DNA of 64,000 bases from Caulobacteraceae bacterium (lineage in GTDB: Bacteria > Pseudomonadota > Alphaproteobacteria > Caulobacterales > Caulobacteraceae), in assembly GCA_027489335.1 (NCBI GenBank), contig JAIXZX010000012.1:297912-361911 (forward strand), in the 5' to 3' direction. A program made the position numbers and the translations under genes. The notes beneath the pieces are model-generated. The model had not been told where the DNA came from, did not search any database, and worked only from the letters and a program-made list of their open reading frames with translations. Below, one piece after another: positions 17,982-24,549 of this stretch (the first letter of the stretch is position 1; every line of letters starts with the position of its first letter).

Positions 17982-19787
17982 CTAAAACCGGCGGAGTTGA
18001 GGACCACCCGGCTGGGCGAGGGCGTCGGCCATCTCTGACAGCATCGGGCCCCATTCGCCCAGAGCGCTGGCGGTGAATACCCGCATCTGGGGGTACCAGG
18101 GATAATGGTCGCTTCCCAGCCTGGGCCAGGCGCCGGGCGCCGAGGTGATCCAGGCGCTGGCCCCGCAGGCTCCGGCCAGGTTCACCGTGGCGTTGGGAAA
18201 TCCGACCACCAGATCCAGGGCGCAGGTCAGGGCGGCGATATCGTCGAGATCCTGCTTCAGATCGATTCCGGGGGGCGTCCAGATCTCGATCCCCATCTCG
18301 CGCCGGGCTTGTTCAAGCTCAGCGGCGCAGTCGCCATACTGCAGGTTGATAAAACTGACGCCTGGCGCCGCCAGCACATCGGCCCAGGCCTCGAAGGCGG
18401 AGAAATAGCGACGTCGGGCGCCGTTCATCAGTCCGCTCTTCCAGAGCAGACCCACCTTCAGGCCAGCTGGCGCCTGCTGGAGCACCTCACGCCAGTGGGC
18501 GATCCGCTCCGGCGCGGGGGTGAGGTAGCCCGTCCTTGCCGGAAAGGCGCTCACGCTCCGACGGAAGCGACGGAGCAGGGAGCCCAGGGGCGCCCAATGA
18601 TCCACCACCGCGTCCTCAGCCAGAAACGGCGCCACCCGCACGGTGCGCCCGCCGACCGCATAGGTGGCGTGAGCGCCGATCTGCGCGGTCGGAAAGCTGC
18701 GTTGAAACAACGGGACAAGCCGGGGTTCGACCGCAAGGATCAGACGGCCGTCTGGACCAAGCGCCTCTATGACGTCCGGCAGCAGGTTGGCGAACATCAC
18801 CTCATCGCCAAGGCCCTGCTCGCCGAACACCAGGAGCGATCGCCCCGAGAGGTCGGTGTCGGCAGTCCATGGAGCGCCAGGCGCCTGAAACTGCGTGCAA
18901 TCAGCGAACTGCGGGTGCAGGCGGGCCTCGTAGTCATCCCAGCCTTCAGCGGTGCGCCCAAGCTCCATCAGAATGGTGGCCCTTGAGAGCCGCATCATCT
19001 GCCGCTCGTCCTCGGCGAGCGTCCCGGCCAGGGCGGTATCACAGTCGGCGAGGGCGTCCTGCGCCATGCCAAGCGACAGGCGCACATTGGCCCGGTTGTA
19101 TTGCGCCTTGGGGAAGTTGGGCTGCAGTCGCAGCGCCTCGTCAAAGAAGGTGTGCGCCGCGGTCAGTTCGCCCTGTTCGGTGACGATGGTGCCTAGGGTG
19201 TTCCAGGGCATGGCGGCGGTGGGATTGGCCTCGATGGCCGGACGAAGGATCTCGATGGCTTCCTCGGCCCGGTCCTGGTCGCGGATGGCGCAGGCGAGGT
19301 TGTTGGCCCCCTCGGGGTGGTTGGGCCGGGCGGCCAGGAAGTGGCGGAAGAGCTTTTCCGCCTCGGGCTTCATGCCCATCCGAAAGGCGAGTCGCCCCAG
19401 GTCATTGGCCACGTCGGCCTGATTGGGCAGTAAAGCCAGAGCCGACTCGTAACAGGTGATGGAGCTGGTGAAATCGCCGGCGCGTTCCCGAGCGATCGCC
19501 AGGAGATACCAGGCAAAGCCGTTCCGCTCGTCCTGCTCCAGGGCCTGAATGGCCAGGCGCCCGCCCGTCTCGTGGTCTTCGGCCTCCAGGGCGGTCACCG
19601 CCCGGTTGAGCAGGGGCTCCACCGACAGGGCCTTTAACTCGCTGATGGCGGCGTTCAGCCGTCGCAGGGCATCATGAGATCCGGCCGTTCCCATGGCGTC
19701 CGCCACGCGGCCGGGGGAGGTCGGTCCAGCCTGCGCGGCCGACAGGGCGATGGCCGAGGTTTCGCCGGTCCGGCTGGGGCGCGTCAT
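17982..19787 (-). CDS. flmG: FlmG-like TPR/glycosyltransferase for flagellin modification
   Basis: A 601-residue protein: an N-terminal tetratricopeptide region (about 55-290, repeats such as GFAWYLLAIARERAGD and AAMPWNTLGTIVTEQGE) fused to a C-terminal glycosyltransferase-B-like domain (about 310-600, with FGEQGLGDEVMFANLLPD and LVVGFPNATVNLAGACG). This matches Caulobacter FlmG (formerly FlbA), which binds flagellins through its TPRs and attaches pseudaminic-acid type sugars. Location next to flbT, flaF and three flagellin genes strongly supports this. It is divergent from flbT. The start ATG has GGAGTCGGG upstream. Confidence 0.85.
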   Translation of the reverse strand: MTRPSRTGETSAIALSAAQAGPTSPGRVADAMGTAGSHDALRRLNAAISELKALSVEPLLNRAVTALEAEDHETGGRLAIQALEQDERNGFAWYLLAIARERAGDFTSSITCYESALALLPNQADVANDLGRLAFRMGMKPEAEKLFRHFLAARPNHPEGANNLACAIRDQDRAEEAIEILRPAIEANPTAAMPWNTLGTIVTEQGELTAAHTFFDEALRLQPNFPKAQYNRANVRLSLGMAQDALADCDTALAGTLAEDERQMMRLSRATILMELGRTAEGWDDYEARLHPQFADCTQFQAPGAPWTADTDLSGRSLLVFGEQGLGDEVMFANLLPDVIEALGPDGRLILAVEPRLVPLFQRSFPTAQIGAHATYAVGGRTVRVAPFLAEDAVVDHWAPLGSLLRRFRRSVSAFPARTGYLTPAPERIAHWREVLQQAPAGLKVGLLWKSGLMNGARRRYFSAFEAWADVLAAPGVSFINLQYGDCAAELEQARREMGIEIWTPPGIDLKQDLDDIAALTCALDLVVGFPNATVNLAGACGASAWITSAPGAWPRLGSDHYPWYPQMRVFTASALGEWGPMLSEMADALAQPGGPQLRRF

Positions 19788-19836
19788 CCCGACTCCATTT
19801 CCTGGGTGAACACGGCCATGCTTCGGGTCATTATGG

Positions 19837-19851
19837 TTACCTCTTGCTTAA
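19837..19851. promoter_or_regulatory. Possible CtrA-binding site between flmG and flbT
   Basis: TTAC-N7-TTAA, one base off the CtrA consensus TTAA-N7-TTAA, in the 197-bp divergent region. CtrA controls early flagellar genes in Caulobacter, but a single near-match of this length can occur by chance. Confidence 0.35.
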
Positions 19852-19984
19852 GCGCGGCCTTCCGTCGCAGGGCCAGCAAGGGCTCGTTAACAGTCCCCGC
19901 CTAGCTTGGGCCTGTCCGCTGCGTCGCCCTAAAGGCGGTCAGTCCGGGCTCAACGCGTCGGGGCGCGTAATTGGGGGTCGAGCA

Positions 19985-20410
19985 TTGCCGCTCAAGCTGT
20001 CGCTGAAACCGGGCGAGAAGTTCGTTCTTAACGGCGCTGTCGTTCAGAACGGCGATCGCCGCGGAACCCTGGTGCTCCAGAACAAGGCGTCTGTTCTTCG
20101 TGAGAAGGACATCATGCAGCAGGACGAAGTGACGACGCCGGCACGGCGCGTCTATTTCCCGGTCATGATGATGTATCTCGATGAGGCGGGCGCCGAGCGT
20201 TACTACGACGAATTTGTCCGGCGGCTTTCAGAATTCATGAGCGCTGTCAGGAACCCTGCGGTGCTCGCGGAGTGCGTCTCCATCTCCAAGCACGCCATGA
20301 CGCGGGAATACTATAAGGCGCTCATGCTGTGCCGGAAGCTTATCGACTACGAGGACGAGGTGTTCGGTAATGTCCCTACGAGCCTACCAACAGGCGGCGC
20401 AGAGAGCTGA
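19985..20410 (+). CDS. flbT: Flagellin post-transcriptional regulator FlbT
   Basis: A 141-residue FlbT, an RNA-linked repressor that in Caulobacter binds flagellin mRNA leaders and promotes their decay until the hook is finished. The N-terminus [18 protein letters not shown] and the [16 protein letters not shown] and [11 protein letters not shown] blocks are diagnostic. The start is a TTG at 19985 preceded by GGGGG; no ATG gives the conserved N-terminus. Its end overlaps flaF by 41 bp, so the two opposing regulators are translationally coupled. Confidence 0.94.
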   Translation: MPLKLSLKPGEKFVLNGAVVQNGDRRGTLVLQNKASVLREKDIMQQDEVTTPARRVYFPVMMMYLDEAGAERYYDEFVRRLSEFMSAVRNPAVLAECVSISKHAMTREYYKALMLCRKLIDYEDEVFGNVPTSLPTGGAES

Positions 20411-20735
20411 ATCCCCGCGCGAGGCGGAGTACCGCCTTTTCGCCCAGGTGACTCGCGCCCTCATCGAGGCGTCCAAGGCCGATCCCCTCGACTTCGGGAC
20501 TCGGGCGGACGCTCTCGACTGGAACCGGCGCCTGTGGATCGCGCTCGGGGACGACTGCGCCCATGCGGACAACGGTCTGCCGGAATCCCTGCGCGCGCAG
20601 ATCATTTCGTTGAGCATCTGGGTCCAGAAGCACACCAGCGCCGTGATCCGCCGTGAGGATGACTTCGAGGCCCTGATCGACGTCAATCGGATCATCATGC
20701 AGGGGCTTTCGCCCTCGGCCGCTGAGGCCGCCTGA
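20370..20735 (+). CDS. flaF: Flagellar biosynthesis regulator FlaF
   Basis: A 121-residue FlaF, which in Caulobacter is needed for flagellin synthesis and secretion and acts against FlbT, as a flagellin chaperone-like factor. Motifs [25 protein letters not shown] and [16 protein letters not shown] are typical. It begins inside flbT (41 bp overlap in another frame) and is followed by a strong terminator. Confidence 0.93.
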   Translation: MSLRAYQQAAQRAESPREAEYRLFAQVTRALIEASKADPLDFGTRADALDWNRRLWIALGDDCAHADNGLPESLRAQIISLSIWVQKHTSAVIRREDDFEALIDVNRIIMQGLSPSAAEAA

Positions 20736-20765
20736 GCCCAAGGCTCGGCGCCTGCGACATTTGAG

Positions 20766-20792
20766 AAAGCCCGGCTGGCGCCGGGCTTTTTT
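20766..20792 (+). terminator. Rho-independent terminator after flaF
   Basis: A 10-bp perfect stem (AAAGCCCGGC with GCCGGGCTTT), loop TGGC, and six T. It separates flbT-flaF from the first flagellin gene. Confidence 0.92.
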
Positions 20793-20812
20793 CATGCCCG
20801 CCAATCCTGCCG

Positions 20813-20848
20813 CCCCGGCAAGTTTGACTCGGCCATTCCTGCCCGGGG
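20813..20848 (+). promoter_or_regulatory. Possible ftr (FlbD-binding) elements upstream of flagellin 1
   Basis: Two adjacent imperfect elements, CCCCGGCAAGTTTG at 20813 and, on the opposite strand, CCCCGGGCAGGAATGGCC at 20831-20848. They share the CCCGGCA-A/G-rich core seen in the copies before flagellin 2. They lie about 70-100 bp before the sigma-54 promoter, the usual place for the activator FlbD. Confidence 0.45.
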
Positions 20849-20915
20849 CGCGGCGAGCAGGGTTGCTAACCTCTGGAAAATCTCAGTGAATCAATTGTTT
20901 ATCGACACCCATCTC

Positions 20916-20930
20916 TGGCGCGCGCCTTGC
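20916..20930 (+). promoter_or_regulatory. Sigma-54 promoter of flagellin 1
   Basis: TGGCGCG-CGCC-TTGC has the invariant GG and GC of the -24/-12 element at exact spacing. Transcription would start near 20942, giving a leader of about 65 nt, as for Caulobacter late flagellin genes. Confidence 0.82.
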
Positions 20931-21006
20931 GATGTCTCACCCGAGCCAACAAAGGCTCGCCGGTGAAAAATCGCCGGGTACCCGACCAGAATGGAAGGAC
21001 AAGGCC

Positions 21007-21840
21007 ATGCCGATGAATTCGGTCAACACCAATGTCGGCGCCATGGTGGCGCTTCAGAACCTCAACAAGACGAATACGGACCTCAACACCACTCAGAACC
21101 GGATCAACACCGGTCTGAAGGTCGGCAGCGCCAAGGACAACGGGGCCATCTGGGCGATCGCTCAGAACCAGCGCTCCAACTCCGGCGCGCTGAACGCCGT
21201 CAAGGAATCGCTTTCCCGGTCGATCTCGACCGTGGATGTGGCCCTGTCGGCGGGGGAGAGCGTCTCCGATCTGCTCCTGCAGATGAAGGAGAAGTCTCTC
21301 GCGGCCTCTGACACCACCCTGGATGCGGCCAGCCGTACGGCCCTGAACGATGACTTCAAGGCCCTGCGCGACCAAATCACCAAGGTGGTCACCAACGCCG
21401 TGTTCAACGGCGCCAACATGATCACGGCGACCACCCCGACCACGGTCGCGGCGCTCGCCAGCTCCGACGGGGTGAACAAGATCACGGTGGCGGCGCAGAA
21501 CCTGGCGCTTGGCGGCGGCAATGTGACGATTGCGGCGACGGCCTCCATCGGGACGCAGACGACGGCTGCGGCGATGATCGCGACGATCAACACCTCGATC
21601 GCCAACGTCTCGGCGGCTCTCTCGAAACTCGGCACCGGTTCCAAGGCGCTGAGCTCGCACCTGGAGTTCGTCGGCAAGCTGCAAGACTCCATCGACGCCG
21701 GGGTCGGCAACCTGGTCGATGCGGACCTGGCCAAGGAGAGCGCCAAGCTCCAGTCGCTGCAGACGAAGCAGCAGCTGGGCATTCAGGCCCTGTCCATCGC
21801 CAACCAGTCGTCGGGTACGATCCTGTCGCTGTTCCGTTAA
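21007..21840 (+). CDS. Flagellin 1 (FljK/FljL-like)
   Basis: A 277-residue flagellin, the filament subunit exported by the flagellar type III system. The N-terminal D0/D1 helix ([31 protein letters not shown]) and the C-terminal helix ([20 protein letters not shown], ending ILSLFR) are conserved. The central variable part is short, as in other alphaproteobacteria, and Ser/Thr-rich, which suits O-glycosylation by FlmG. It is nearly identical to flagellin 2 in the middle. The start ATG at 21007 has GGAAGGA upstream; an ATG at 21013 is the position of flagellin 2's start. Confidence 0.95.
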   Translation: MPMNSVNTNVGAMVALQNLNKTNTDLNTTQNRINTGLKVGSAKDNGAIWAIAQNQRSNSGALNAVKESLSRSISTVDVALSAGESVSDLLLQMKEKSLAASDTTLDAASRTALNDDFKALRDQITKVVTNAVFNGANMITATTPTTVAALASSDGVNKITVAAQNLALGGGNVTIAATASIGTQTTAAAMIATINTSIANVSAALSKLGTGSKALSSHLEFVGKLQDSIDAGVGNLVDADLAKESAKLQSLQTKQQLGIQALSIANQSSGTILSLFR

Positions 21841-21849
21841 CGTCTTGAG

Positions 21850-21885
21850 GCCGGGCGGCGCATTCGCGCCGCCCGGCAGACTTTT
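21850..21885 (+). terminator. Rho-independent terminator after flagellin 1
   Basis: A 12-bp perfect stem (GCCGGGCGGCGC with GCGCCGCCCGGC), loop ATTC, followed by AGACTTTT. Confidence 0.8.
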
Positions 21886-21900
21886 CACCGGGCAGGTCGC

Positions 21901-21975
21901 GCCCGGCGATTTTTGCCGGGTGGGTCTGGGCAGAATCTGCCGGGCGTTTTTGTGGGCGGCAAAACCTGCCGGGCC
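21901..21975 (+). promoter_or_regulatory. Cluster of three ftr (FlbD-binding)-like repeats upstream of flagellin 2
   Basis: Three imperfect inverted elements in 75 bp: GCCCGGCGATTTTTGCCGGG at 21901-21920, TGGGCAGAATCTGCCGGGC at 21927-21945, and GGGCGGCAAAACCTGCCGGG at 21954-21973. They share a CCCGGCA-(6-7 nt)-TGCC core resembling the Caulobacter ftr site (CC-CGGC--AAA--GC-G). They sit 72-146 bp upstream of the sigma-54 promoter at 22047, the expected activator position. Confidence 0.65.
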
Positions 21976-22046
21976 AAAACGTGCCTAATGCACCTATAAC
22001 GCAATGATTCCAGATATTTGAAAGCGGGCATCCCGCCAGGGCGACT

Positions 22047-22061
22047 TGGCGCGCCCGTTGC
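22047..22061 (+). promoter_or_regulatory. Sigma-54 promoter of flagellin 2
   Basis: TGGCGCG-CCCG-TTGC matches the -24/-12 consensus with exact spacing and differs from the flagellin 1 promoter at only two spacer bases. Predicted start near 22073, leader about 65 nt. Confidence 0.85.
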
Positions 22062-22137
22062 TGCCTATTGGTCCGGGCAAAACGCCCACGGCGGTCAAAA
22101 CGACGGCCGGCTTCCTTAAGAACAAGGACCTAGGCGC

Positions 22138-22965
22138 ATGAATAGCGTTAACACCAACATCGGGGCGATGGTCGCCCTGCAGAACCTCAACAAGACCAGC
22201 AGCCAGCTCGGTGAAGTTCAGAACCGTATCAATACGGGCCTGAAGGTCGCCAGCGCCAAGGACAACGGCGCCGTCTGGGCCATCGCCCAGAACCAGCGTT
22301 CGAACTCCGGCGCCCTGAACGCGGTCAAAGACTCTCTCCAGCGTTCGATCTCGACCGTGGACGTGGCCCTTTCGGCCGGCGAGAGCATCTCCGACACCCT
22401 GCTCCAGATGAAGGAAAAGGCTCTGGCCGCTTCCGACACCACTCTGGACGCCGCCAGCCGCACGGCCCTGAACGACGACTTCAAGGCCCTCCGCGACCAG
22501 CTGGCGAAGGTCGTGAACAACGCCGAATTCAACGGCGCCAACATGATCAAGGCCACCACCCCGACCACCGTTGCGGCCCTGGCTTCGTCTGACGGCGCCA
22601 ACAAGATCACGGTTGCGGCGCAGAGCCTCGCGCTCGGCGGCGCCAATGTGACCGTCTCCGCGACGGCCTCGATCGGCACCCAGACCACGGCCGCGGCCAT
22701 GATCGCCACGGTCAACACCTCGATCGCCAACGTGTCTTCGGCCCTGTCCAAGCTCGGCACCGGGTCCAAGGCCCTGTCCTCGCACTTCACCTTCGTGAGC
22801 AAGCTGCAGGACACGATCGACGCCGGTGTGGGCAATCTCGTCGACGCCGACCTGGCCAAGGAAAGCGCCCGTCTCCAGTCTCTGCAGACCAAGCAGCAGC
22901 TGGGCATTCAGGCCCTCTCCATCGCCAACAGCTCCAGCTCTTCGCTGCTGGGTCTGTTCCGTTAA
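22138..22965 (+). CDS. Flagellin 2 (FljK-like)
   Basis: A 275-residue flagellin, probably the main filament subunit. It begins [20 protein letters not shown] and ends LGLFR. Residues about 140-225 are almost the same as in flagellin 1 ([43 protein letters not shown]), which suggests recent duplication or gene conversion. The start ATG at 22138 has AAGGA eight bases upstream. Its own sigma-54 promoter and ftr repeats lie upstream. A strong GC hairpin follows the stop. Confidence 0.95.
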   Translation: MNSVNTNIGAMVALQNLNKTSSQLGEVQNRINTGLKVASAKDNGAVWAIAQNQRSNSGALNAVKDSLQRSISTVDVALSAGESISDTLLQMKEKALAASDTTLDAASRTALNDDFKALRDQLAKVVNNAEFNGANMIKATTPTTVAALASSDGANKITVAAQSLALGGANVTVSATASIGTQTTAAAMIATVNTSIANVSSALSKLGTGSKALSSHFTFVSKLQDTIDAGVGNLVDADLAKESARLQSLQTKQQLGIQALSIANSSSSSLLGLFR

Positions 22966-22973
22966 TCCGCTTA

Positions 22974-23004
22974 CCAGCCCCGGGCGCCTGGCGTCCGGGG
23001 CTGG
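22974..23004 (+). terminator. GC-rich hairpin after flagellin 2
   Basis: Near-perfect inverted repeat (CCAGCCCCGGGCGCC with GGCGTCCGGGGCTGG, one G-T pair) starting 9 bp after the stop. There is no T-run, so it may act as an mRNA stabiliser rather than a full terminator; read-through into the FlaG gene is possible. Confidence 0.55.
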
Positions 23005-23091
23005 CCGAAGCCGGCGGGGAGGGCGACCTCTCCGTCGGCGTCGGTCCTCTAGCAGGGAGGCCGGCGACAGAAAGGTCCCGGTCACGAGAGT

Positions 23092-23382
23092 ATGGAAAGC
23101 AGAGTGGCGGCTGTGGCGGCCACGAACAGAGCCAGCTTCGAACGGTCCGCGCCCCAGGCGACCAGGACCGCGCCGGAAGTCGCTCCGCGGCCCGCCCCAA
23201 AGTCCGAACAGGCCGATCTCAGATTGATCATCGAAGAAGACGCCGCGGTCGGCGCCTATGTCTACAAGACCGTTGATCGACAAACCGGCGAGGTGATCTC
23301 GCAGATCCCCCGGGAAGAGGTCCTCAAGATGCGCGACCGGCCGGAATACGAAGTCGGTGACGTGGTGAGCACCCAGGTCTGA
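23092..23382 (+). CDS. flaG: FlaG-family flagellar protein
   Basis: A 96-residue protein whose C-terminal half has the FlaG-domain pattern (DLRLIIEEDAAVGAYVYKTV, DRQTGEVISQIPREEVLKM). FlaG proteins influence filament length and flagellin export. The N-terminal half is Ala/Pro-rich and unstructured. It lies between flagellins 2 and 3 on the same strand, which fits a flagellar role. No clear ribosome-binding site was seen before the ATG at 23092. Confidence 0.8.
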   Translation: MESRVAAVAATNRASFERSAPQATRTAPEVAPRPAPKSEQADLRLIIEEDAAVGAYVYKTVDRQTGEVISQIPREEVLKMRDRPEYEVGDVVSTQV

Positions 23383-23572
23383 CCCACAGGTCCGGCGCGC
23401 CGGATCCGAAGAAGATGAGTCGTTTCAACCGCCTCGGTCCGCCGCGGCGGTCGCAGCCGCGTCCGCGTTAACCATCTAGACACCATGATTCCATAGCTTG
23501 CCCTTCGAACAGCAACCCGCGACTCGTCCCATGAGGCGAGGCGGGCGGCGGACGATGAAGGAGGTCCGGGCC

Positions 23573-24403
23573 ATGGCGATCAGTGTTCACACCAACAAAT
23601 CTGCGTTGGTCGCACTGCAGAATCTGAACCGGACCAACGACGAGCTGTCCGGGGTTCAGAACCGCATCAGCACCGGGCTCAAGATCGGCAACGCCAAGGA
23701 CAACGCCTCGGTCTGGTCCATCGCCCAGGGACAGCGCGCCGACATCGGCGCCCTTGGCGCGGTGAAGATGAGCCTGAACCGGGCCCAATCGATTTCCGAA
23801 GTCTCCATGGCGGCTGGCGAGTCGGTCTCCGACCTTCTGGTCCAGCTGAAGGAGAAGGTGGTCGCCGCTATGGATACGTCGCTCGACGCATCCTCGCGGA
23901 CCGCGCTCAATTCGGACTTCAAGTCGATCCTTCGCCAGATCACTCAGGTGGTTGAAAACTCGGAGTTCGACGGCGCCAACATTCTCGATGGTTCAGTGGC
24001 GGGCTCGATCCGCTTCCTGGCCAACGCCGACGCCAACGCCTACATCACGCTGTCGACCCAGAACATGTCGCTGGGCGGCGCCATCATCACCATGGCGTCG
24101 ACGGCCTCGATCACCACAACGACATTGGCCACAGGCATCCTGACTCAGCTGGACGCCTCCATCGCCAATGTGAACCAGTCGCTGGGCAGCCTCGGCGCCC
24201 AGGCCAAGCAGATCGAAGCGCACAACAAGTTCGTCACCAAGCTGACCGACGTGCTGACCTCCGGGGTCGGTAATCTGGTGGACGCCGACCTGGCGAAGGA
24301 AAGCGCGCGTCTGCAGGCCCTGCAGGTGCAGCAACAGCTCGGGGCTCAGGCCCTGTCCATCGCCAACGAGGCGCCGCAGGTCATCCTGTCGCTCTTCCGC
24401 TAA
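23573..24403 (+). CDS. Flagellin 3 (divergent, FljJ-like position)
   Basis: A 276-residue flagellin more divergent than the other two (MAISVHTNKSALVALQNLNR at the N-terminus, VILSLFR at the C-terminus). It keeps the D0/D1 helices and a Ser/Thr-rich middle (STASITTTTLATG). The start ATG at 23573 has GAAGGAGG upstream, ruling out a longer frame from 23498. I saw no -24/-12 promoter before it, so it may be transcribed by another sigma factor or from upstream. Minor flagellins of this sort often form the hook-proximal part of the filament. Confidence 0.93.
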   Translation: MAISVHTNKSALVALQNLNRTNDELSGVQNRISTGLKIGNAKDNASVWSIAQGQRADIGALGAVKMSLNRAQSISEVSMAAGESVSDLLVQLKEKVVAAMDTSLDASSRTALNSDFKSILRQITQVVENSEFDGANILDGSVAGSIRFLANADANAYITLSTQNMSLGGAIITMASTASITTTTLATGILTQLDASIANVNQSLGSLGAQAKQIEAHNKFVTKLTDVLTSGVGNLVDADLAKESARLQALQVQQQLGAQALSIANEAPQVILSLFR

Positions 24404-24435
24404 GACCATTGAGAGTTCCACACGGGGCGTCGAGT

Positions 24436-24470
24436 TGAGCCCGGACCAGAAGCCTGGTCCGGGCTCATTT
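24436..24470 (+). terminator. Rho-independent terminator after flagellin 3
   Basis: A 14-bp perfect stem (TGAGCCCGGACCAG with CTGGTCCGGGCTCA), loop AAGC, then TTT. Confidence 0.85.
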
Positions 24471-24549
24471 CGTTGATGGGCCTTAACCCCCTGTAAGCCC
24501 CGAGGGCCTGATCATGGCGGCGCGGGCGCCTGCCCGTGAGGGGGACCCC

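Noticed and set aside
23383..23572. A sigma-54 promoter before flagellin 3
   Set aside because: A TTGC exists near 23500 but the -24 GG is missing at the needed distance.
24483..24497. TTAA-N7-TAAG as a CtrA site before flaEY
   Set aside because: The second half-site has two mismatches to TTAA; too weak to list as a feature.
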